A stretch of 28,083 nucleotides of DNA from contig JBEVCD010000024.1 of the NCBI GenBank assembly GCA_040514265.1, positions 1-28,083 of the forward strand, read 5' to 3'. Below, piece after piece: positions 24,014 to 28,083 of this stretch (the first letter of the stretch is position 1; every line of letters starts with the position of its first letter). The notes under the pieces were generated by a model. That model was not told the DNA's origin, did no database searches, and saw nothing but the letters and a program-made list of their open reading frames with translations. Origin of the DNA: WYZ-LMO2 sp040514265. Its GTDB lineage: Archaea; Halobacteriota; Archaeoglobi; Archaeoglobales; Archaeoglobaceae. A program made the translations under genes and the position numbers.

Positions 24014-25224
24014 AGGCAGTCTTCCACGAATCTGTCGACTATCTTCTCCGCAACCTCTGACTTCAGTCCCTCAGCCCACTCGACGCTCTTGGGAGTTACC
24101 ATGACCACCCTCGTGTCTTCAGTCCCCATACCCCTAACCATCACATCGTTTGCGACGACCATGTCGAGGTTGTCCGTGCGCATCTTCTCCCTCGCGAGCT
24201 CTATCAGCACGTCATCTTCGACACCCGTTTCAGCCTTGAAACCTATTATCTTCCCGTCGAAGACCTTTCTGACCTCTCTGATTATCTTCGGAGCTGCTCT
24301 CAGGCTTATCGTGTACTCCTCAGCCGTTTTGATCTTCGTTTTTTCCGGCTCGACTAGGAAGTCCGAAGCCGCCGCGGCTGCGACGAAGACATCGCAGTTC
24401 CTAATTTCTGAAAGAGCAGCCCTCAGCATGTCGTTTACAGACCAGACCTTCACCTCTCTGAACTCCGGAAGCTGCAAGCCCGTAGGCTTAGAGGTGATAA
24501 GCACGACCCTCGCTCCCCTCCTCCAGAACTCCAGCGCGAGCTCTCTGCCCATCAGCCCGCTACTCCTGTTGCTTATGAACCTTATCGGGTCAAGCTGCTC
24601 GAAAGTCGGTCCGGAGGTTACGACTACCTTTTTACCCTCGAACTCCTTCTTCTCGTAAAGCTTCCGCTCGACGTGCAGACATATCGTCTCAATATCGGCG
24701 AACTTCGCCTTCCCCTCTTCGAAGCGCGGCTGAACGAACTCCACGCCGAGTTTCGTGAGCTTCTCGATGTTGTCGAGGACTGCCCTGTTCAGGATCATGG
24801 CTTCGTGCATAGCTGGAGCGATAATTACCGGCTTGCCAGCACCTAGCGCGGTGCTGGCGAACGTCGTTACCGGCGTGTCGTCGATGCCGTTCGCGATTTT
24901 CGAGATTGTATTAGCTGTAGCCGGCGCTATCAGCAGCAAGTCGGCTCTACCGTCGATTCCGCAGAACTCCACGTGCTCTATCGCCCCCGTGATTTCCGTG
25001 ATAACCCTGTTGCCCGTTGCGAATTCGAGGGCGTAGGGATGTATTATCTTCTGCGCAGCTTCGCTCATGACCGCTACGACTTCAGCCCCCCTTCTTGCAA
25101 GCTCCCTCGCGAGCTTTACACATTCAACGGCTGCAATGCTCCCGGTTACCGCAAGCACTACGAGCTTACCCTCAAGCTTTCTGCTCCTTCTCCCCCTTAT
25201 TCTCTCCAAGTGCACGTTCGACAC
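24010..25224 (-). CDS. coaBC: Bifunctional phosphopantothenoylcysteine synthetase/decarboxylase
   Basis: 404 residues. The N-terminal flavoprotein (CoaC) part has VTGSIAAVECVKLAREL, the catalytic His in AIEHVEF, the substrate loop PAMHEAM and ANTISKIANGIDD. The CoaB part begins near residue 195 with VVVTSGPTFEQLDPIRFISNRSSG and contains AAAASDF and the dimer/lysine region KIKTAEEY. The enzyme joins cysteine to 4-phosphopantothenate and then decarboxylates the product. The start as listed overlaps the polyferredoxin gene by 53 bases; the conserved domain begins about 18 residues later, so the true start may be internal, but no better start codon stands out. Confidence 0.95.
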   Translation of the reverse strand: MSNVHLERIRGRRSRKLEGKLVVLAVTGSIAAVECVKLARELARRGAEVVAVMSEAAQKIIHPYALEFATGNRVITEITGAIEHVEFCGIDGRADLLLIAPATANTISKIANGIDDTPVTTFASTALGAGKPVIIAPAMHEAMILNRAVLDNIEKLTKLGVEFVQPRFEEGKAKFADIETICLHVERKLYEKKEFEGKKVVVTSGPTFEQLDPIRFISNRSSGLMGRELALEFWRRGARVVLITSKPTGLQLPEFREVKVWSVNDMLRAALSEIRNCDVFVAAAAASDFLVEPEKTKIKTAEEYTISLRAAPKIIREVRKVFDGKIIGFKAETGVEDDVLIELAREKMRTDNLDMVVANDVMVRGMGTEDTRVVMVTPKSVEWAEGLKSEVAEKIVDRFVEDCL

Positions 25225-26479
25225 CCCTCAGAAACACGTCGAGTCTTCCTCCCTCAAGAGCTCTACGATACCTCGGCATCCCGAGCACAGTTTTTGCCGC
25301 CTCGAACACCTTCTTCGCCTCCTCCGGCAGTTGGAAAGGACTTATAACAATTTCCTCCTCCTCGACTACCTCCTCAACCTCTTCGCTGAGGAGCTTGAGA
25401 GGCTCCCTAATCCTCTCCTTCCTTATTATTCTCTCTACGGCACTCTCCCAAGCCGTCCGCCAGGGTTCGTCGGTTACCTTCTCCTTCGTGAAGTAGTTCG
25501 TCCTCTCGACCGCTATCAGGTCGTAAGGACAGGCGTTCTCGCACGCTCCGCAGTACACGCAAAACTTCTCGTTAAAGCGAACCCTCCCCTCCTCTTTCGA
25601 AACGTACCACACTCGGTTGTGTTTGCAGACCTTTATGCACGCCGAGCAGCCCACGGGGTCGCAGCGGAAGAACCTCGCCTCGTGGGTGTAGAGTCTACCC
25701 TCTATCGGCTTTATCGTTCTGGCAGCGTCGTAGGGGCACACCTCCTCGCAGTATCCGCAGTGCGAGCAGGTTTCGAGGTCTATGCTTATCTCAGCTATTT
25801 TTTCCGGCATTTCGACGTCTATCAGCTTTCCCTCTACCTTTATTGCGTTCTCGGGGCAGACTTTTTCGCACAGCTTGCAGTAGTCGCAGCTGCTCTCGTC
25901 GATGAGTATATCGGAGTAAGGCATCACGTCGACCGGTGTCGGCTCCTTCTCAACCATCTTAAACACTTCGCAGAACTCCGCGCATATTCCGCAGAGGTTG
26001 CACTTTTCTCTGTCTATCGTTACCTTCCCCTCGACACCCTCGTTCCTGATTTCGAAGTCTCTTCGAGTTACGAAGACTTTCCTCTTTATCGCGTTCGTCG
26101 GGCACACTTTATAGCAGAGTGTGCACTCTCGGCAGTTCTCGTATTTGTAGGTGTACTTGACAGGAGACAGAGGAAGTTCGGATTTTTCGACCTTTTTTCC
26201 GTTTATTCTGAACTCGTAAGCGTTGTACGGGCAGAAGGAGTAACATATTCCGCAGTAAGCGCACTTGAGGTGATCGATTATCACCGGCGGCATGTCCAAG
26301 CCGAGGGCTATGTCGTGGACGGGTCCCAGCTCTATCGCGTTTACGGGACAGGCGTAAACGCATATTCCGCATCCGTTGCAGATTTTGTAGTCGTAGATAA
26401 GCTCTCTAAGCTCTCCTTCGGCTTCCTGATAATACTTGAAACGACCGTCGATGAGTTCGAGGTCTCTGCGAACTTCCAT
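25172..26479 (-). CDS. Polyferredoxin with eight predicted [4Fe-4S] clusters
   Basis: 435 residues. Eight Cys motifs are visible in order: CNGCGICVYACP, CAYCGICYSFCP, CRECTLCYKVCP, CNLCGICAEFCE, CDYCKLCEKVCP, CSHCGYCEEVCP, an unusual CDPVGCSACIKVCK and CVYCGACENACP. The last 110 residues have no Cys and are Glu-rich (SEEVEEVVEEEE), which may be a docking tail. The layout resembles FwdF and MvhB polyferredoxins that wire redox complexes in methanogens and Archaeoglobus, but no formylmethanofuran dehydrogenase or hydrogenase gene is nearby. The gene starts 6 bases after the UbiD-family gene and overlaps coaBC, so it is part of that unit. Electron donor and acceptor are unknown. Confidence 0.88.
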   Translation of the reverse strand: MEVRRDLELIDGRFKYYQEAEGELRELIYDYKICNGCGICVYACPVNAIELGPVHDIALGLDMPPVIIDHLKCAYCGICYSFCPYNAYEFRINGKKVEKSELPLSPVKYTYKYENCRECTLCYKVCPTNAIKRKVFVTRRDFEIRNEGVEGKVTIDREKCNLCGICAEFCEVFKMVEKEPTPVDVMPYSDILIDESSCDYCKLCEKVCPENAIKVEGKLIDVEMPEKIAEISIDLETCSHCGYCEEVCPYDAARTIKPIEGRLYTHEARFFRCDPVGCSACIKVCKHNRVWYVSKEEGRVRFNEKFCVYCGACENACPYDLIAVERTNYFTKEKVTDEPWRTAWESAVERIIRKERIREPLKLLSEEVEEVVEEEEIVISPFQLPEEAKKVFEAAKTVLGMPRYRRALEGGRLDVFLRGVERALGENKGEKEQKA

Positions 26480-26485
26480 AACCTC

Positions 26486-27709
26486 TTAAGGTCTCACCCT
26501 CTCAAAACCTTTTCCTTCCAGCGGCTTCGTTGCGTCGATGCCCCACTTCGCCCCCACAACGTTAGCTGATGGGTCGAGGCTGCTGACACGCGCGCCGCTG
26601 ACGATCACGAGATCCTTGTCGGGCTGGAAGCGCGTCGCTATCGCGTACTCAACTTCTTCGCAGTCGAAGATGTCTATGTCGTCGTCCACAACGATGACGC
26701 ACTTCATGCTCGGGTTCGCCGCCAAGGCGGCGAGTATAGCGTTTTTCGCATCACCCTCGTTGACCTTCTCTATCTGTACGACGCAGTGGAAGTAGTGAGA
26801 GCTCCCGGGCGTCATGGCTACGTTCTTAACCCTGCAGACGTTCGAGACGAATTTGTATATTACCGGCTCGTAAGGCACACCCATGAGCATCTGGTGCTCC
26901 CTCCCGCCGGGGGTTATGGAGTAATAAACGTAGTCTTCCCTCGCGAGGACCTCGTCGACCTCAAGAACGGGCTCGTCCCTCACCCTGTCGTAGGTTCCGG
27001 TTATGTCGACGAAGGGTCCCTCCTTGACTTTTTCGGCAGTTATTCTTCCGAATATCACGATTTCCGCCGGGGGAACGGGTATTCCCCTCTTTTCGTAGAG
27101 CTTGAGTCCTCCGAGGAGCTTAGCTGCGTATTCGAACTCCTTCCCCTCCTCTACTCTCGTCGCGGCTGCCAGAAGTACGAGAGGGTGCACACCGATTGCG
27201 ACTGCAACCTTCAACTCCTCCCCCCTCTCTACTGCATCCCTCCACAGCAGATACGTATGCCTTGGCGGTACCAAGCGCACAGCGAGGCTTTTTTCGTCGA
27301 TCAGCATCATTCTGTGTATGCTGGCGTTAAGGAATTCCCCCTTAGCCACAACGACTCCAGCGGTGATGTATCTGCCTCCGTCCTGCGGATAGTACTTGAG
27401 TATGGGAATATCGAGTAGCTCGATTCTCCTCATGCCCATTTCGTCGAAGTCCCCGAAAGTTATCTCCGCATTCCTTCTATCGACCTCGCAGAGGTGCCTC
27501 GCTATGCTTTTAGCATCACACCCGAGAAATTTCGCCAGCGTCTCTCTGCTACTCACGAAGTTCTTCGCGACCTTTTTTCCATCCACGTTTAGGATCACGG
27601 GCTCTTCCAGGCAGTTCACGGACTTCAGAAACTTCAAAACCTCGTCGTGTTTCAGCTCCTCCTCGAAAACCCTCGGTTTAACGATTTCGATCGCCGATCG
27701 GAGGTCCAT
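26486..27709 (-). CDS. UbiD-family decarboxylase, possibly trans-anhydromevalonate 5-phosphate decarboxylase
   Basis: 407 residues. The prenyl-FMN-dependent decarboxylase fold is recognised by the active-site Arg in SIHRMML, the PPAEIVIFG stretch with Glu and the EGPFVDITGTYD loop, in which Asp replaces the second Glu of many UbiD/Fdc enzymes, as I recall for archaeal homologues. One known archaeal role for UbiD-like proteins of this size is decarboxylation in the modified mevalonate pathway to isopentenyl phosphate. The start lies behind a TATA-like element shared with tRNA-Leu. The partner flavin prenyltransferase (UbiX) is not in the window. An aromatic-acid decarboxylase role cannot be excluded. 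Confidence 0.88.
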   Translation of the reverse strand: MDLRSAIEIVKPRVFEEELKHDEVLKFLKSVNCLEEPVILNVDGKKVAKNFVSSRETLAKFLGCDAKSIARHLCEVDRRNAEITFGDFDEMGMRRIELLDIPILKYYPQDGGRYITAGVVVAKGEFLNASIHRMMLIDEKSLAVRLVPPRHTYLLWRDAVERGEELKVAVAIGVHPLVLLAAATRVEEGKEFEYAAKLLGGLKLYEKRGIPVPPAEIVIFGRITAEKVKEGPFVDITGTYDRVRDEPVLEVDEVLAREDYVYYSITPGGREHQMLMGVPYEPVIYKFVSNVCRVKNVAMTPGSSHYFHCVVQIEKVNEGDAKNAILAALAANPSMKCVIVVDDDIDIFDCEEVEYAIATRFQPDKDLVIVSGARVSSLDPSANVVGAKWGIDATKPLEGKGFERVRP

Positions 27710-27729
27710 AGCGCAAAGACAGGCATCAA

Positions 27730-27738
27730 CTTTATAAG
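27730..27738. promoter_or_regulatory. Shared TATA box between the UbiD-family gene and tRNA-Leu
   Basis: CTTTATAAG is nearly palindromic. Its centre is about 27 bp before the tRNA-Leu 5' end (27761) and about 25 bp before ATG 27709 on the other strand, both ideal distances. Confidence 0.6.
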
Positions 27739-27760
27739 CTCTCTCCGAGAGTCACTTTGA

Positions 27761-27843
27761 GCGGGGGTTGCCGAGCGGTCAAAGGCGCCGGATTTAGGGT
27801 CCGGTCCCGAAGGGGTTCGAGGGTTCGAATCCCTCCCCCCGCA
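27761..27843 (+). tRNA. tRNA-Leu (UAG)
   Basis: Acceptor stem GCGGGGG pairs with CCCCCGC followed by discriminator A. The anticodon arm is CCGGA-TTTAGGG-TCCGG with anticodon TAG, the long variable arm (TCCCGAAGGGGTTC region) is that of a class II tRNA, and the T-arm is GAGGG-TTCGAAT-CCCTC. CCA is not encoded and there is no intron. It reads CUA and probably other CUN codons. Confidence 0.96.
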
Positions 27844-27994
27844 TTTTGAGGTTGAAGGGAGTAGCCCCTCACTCGTCGCCCTCTTCACATGCGAAACCCA
27901 CCATTCCGGAATTCTGCCGTTTTCCATTTTTCCAGACGATGGGCTCAGGCTCTTAACGTAGCCTCGTAACTTTCAGTGGGAAGCGGGACAACTG

Positions 27995-28002
27995 TTATAT
28001 TT
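27995..28002 (+). promoter_or_regulatory. TATA-like element of the last gene
   Basis: TTATATTT is centred about 25 bp before ATG 28023. The 179 bases between tRNA-Leu and this gene hold no other feature I can support. Confidence 0.5.
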
Positions 28003-28022
28003 CCCGGAATCAGAAATCCTTC

Positions 28023-28083
28023 ATGCGTATTGCTGTCCTTTCACGCTGGAACGCTACTTGCGGCGTTGCGATGCACGCAGAAC
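28023..28083 (+). CDS. Probable glycosyltransferase, N-terminal fragment (runs off window)
   Basis: Only 20 residues are visible (MRIAVLSRWNATCGVAMHAE), open to the right edge. The pattern of a first beta strand followed by a Gly-containing loop and His-Ala-Glu is typical of the start of GT4-type (group 1) glycosyltransferases in archaea. The call rests on this short stretch and on the fitting promoter. Confidence 0.5.
   Translation, partial: MRIAVLSRWNATCGVAMHAE

Noticed and set aside
24780..24830. His in the PAMHEAM motif of CoaC in place of the Asn of PAMNxxM
   Set aside because: As I recall it, archaeal homologues often carry His here, so I do not treat it as a defect.
25067..26569. 500-codon plus-strand open frame opposite the polyferredoxin gene
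   Set aside because: It is antisense to two strong genes, and its composition (Tyr, Arg and Leu rich with no known motif) is typical of a shadow frame in GC-rich codon usage.
27652..27927. Open frame of 91 codons on the minus strand over tRNA-Leu
   Set aside because: The central peptide (GGRDSNPRTPSGPDPKSGAFDRSATPA-like) is the well-known false translation of the antisense strand of a tRNA gene.
1..28083. CRISPR arrays, insertion sequences or prophage genes
   Set aside because: I saw no regularly spaced repeats, transposase motifs or integrase genes; the window looks like ordinary chromosomal core and envelope genes.

Overview
The window is archaeal, and its gene content fits an Archaeoglobales-like euryarchaeon. 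The signs are archaeal promoters (TATA-like boxes about 25 bp before starts), tRNA genes without an encoded CCA, an archaeal ribosomal L7Ae that reads almost like the remembered Archaeoglobus fulgidus protein, the archaeal CoA route (pantoate kinase next to CoaBC), an F420-type luciferase-like oxidoreductase, a Bat-type HTH regulator, a CooS-type nickel CO dehydrogenase homologue and a polyferredoxin. Taxonomy is inferred from gene content and recalled sequences only. Two 100-N scaffold gaps and several single-base frame breaks, mostly at homopolymers, point to a draft or metagenome-derived assembly.

Layout. 1-1003: the start of a type IV pilin-like protein runs off the left edge, and a small membrane-anchored transglutaminase-like protein is divergent from it. 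1000-9362 (minus strand): one long envelope-related block, in transcription order ABC ATPase, ABC permease (frameshifted), a large membrane transglutaminase-fold protein (two frame breaks), a multi-pass membrane protein (split by a false gap), MoxR AAA+ ATPase, DUF58 protein and a small membrane protein. Genes from the large transglutaminase-fold protein onward overlap or abut. 9412-13771: Sir2 deacylase, a Bat-like HTH regulator divergent from a CooS homologue, then an F420-type oxidoreductase.

13810-16858: a tightly overlapping amino-acid operon (branched-chain aminotransferase, a free-standing ACT-domain protein, homoserine dehydrogenase) that ends in an archaeal prepilin peptidase. 16882-18609: an exported Lon-type (S16) Ser-Lys protease without an ATPase domain. 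18557-21749 (minus): isopropylmalate/citramalate synthase, adenylosuccinate lyase and a cyclophilin-like protein. 21851-22476: tRNA-Arg(UCU) and L7Ae. 22477-27709 (minus): UbiD-family decarboxylase (possibly the archaeal mevalonate-pathway enzyme), an eight-cluster polyferredoxin, CoaBC, pantoate kinase and a nitrilase-family amidohydrolase. 27761-28083: tRNA-Leu(UAG) and the first codons of a probable glycosyltransferase.

Most notable: a CooS homologue in which the Cys that normally binds the unique iron of the C-cluster is Glu; a transglutaminase domain with Ser in place of the catalytic Cys; an ABC ATPase with the Walker B Asp missing; a scaffold gap whose 15-bp duplicated flanks collapse to give one intact gene; and shared palindrome-like TATA elements that appear to serve divergent gene pairs.
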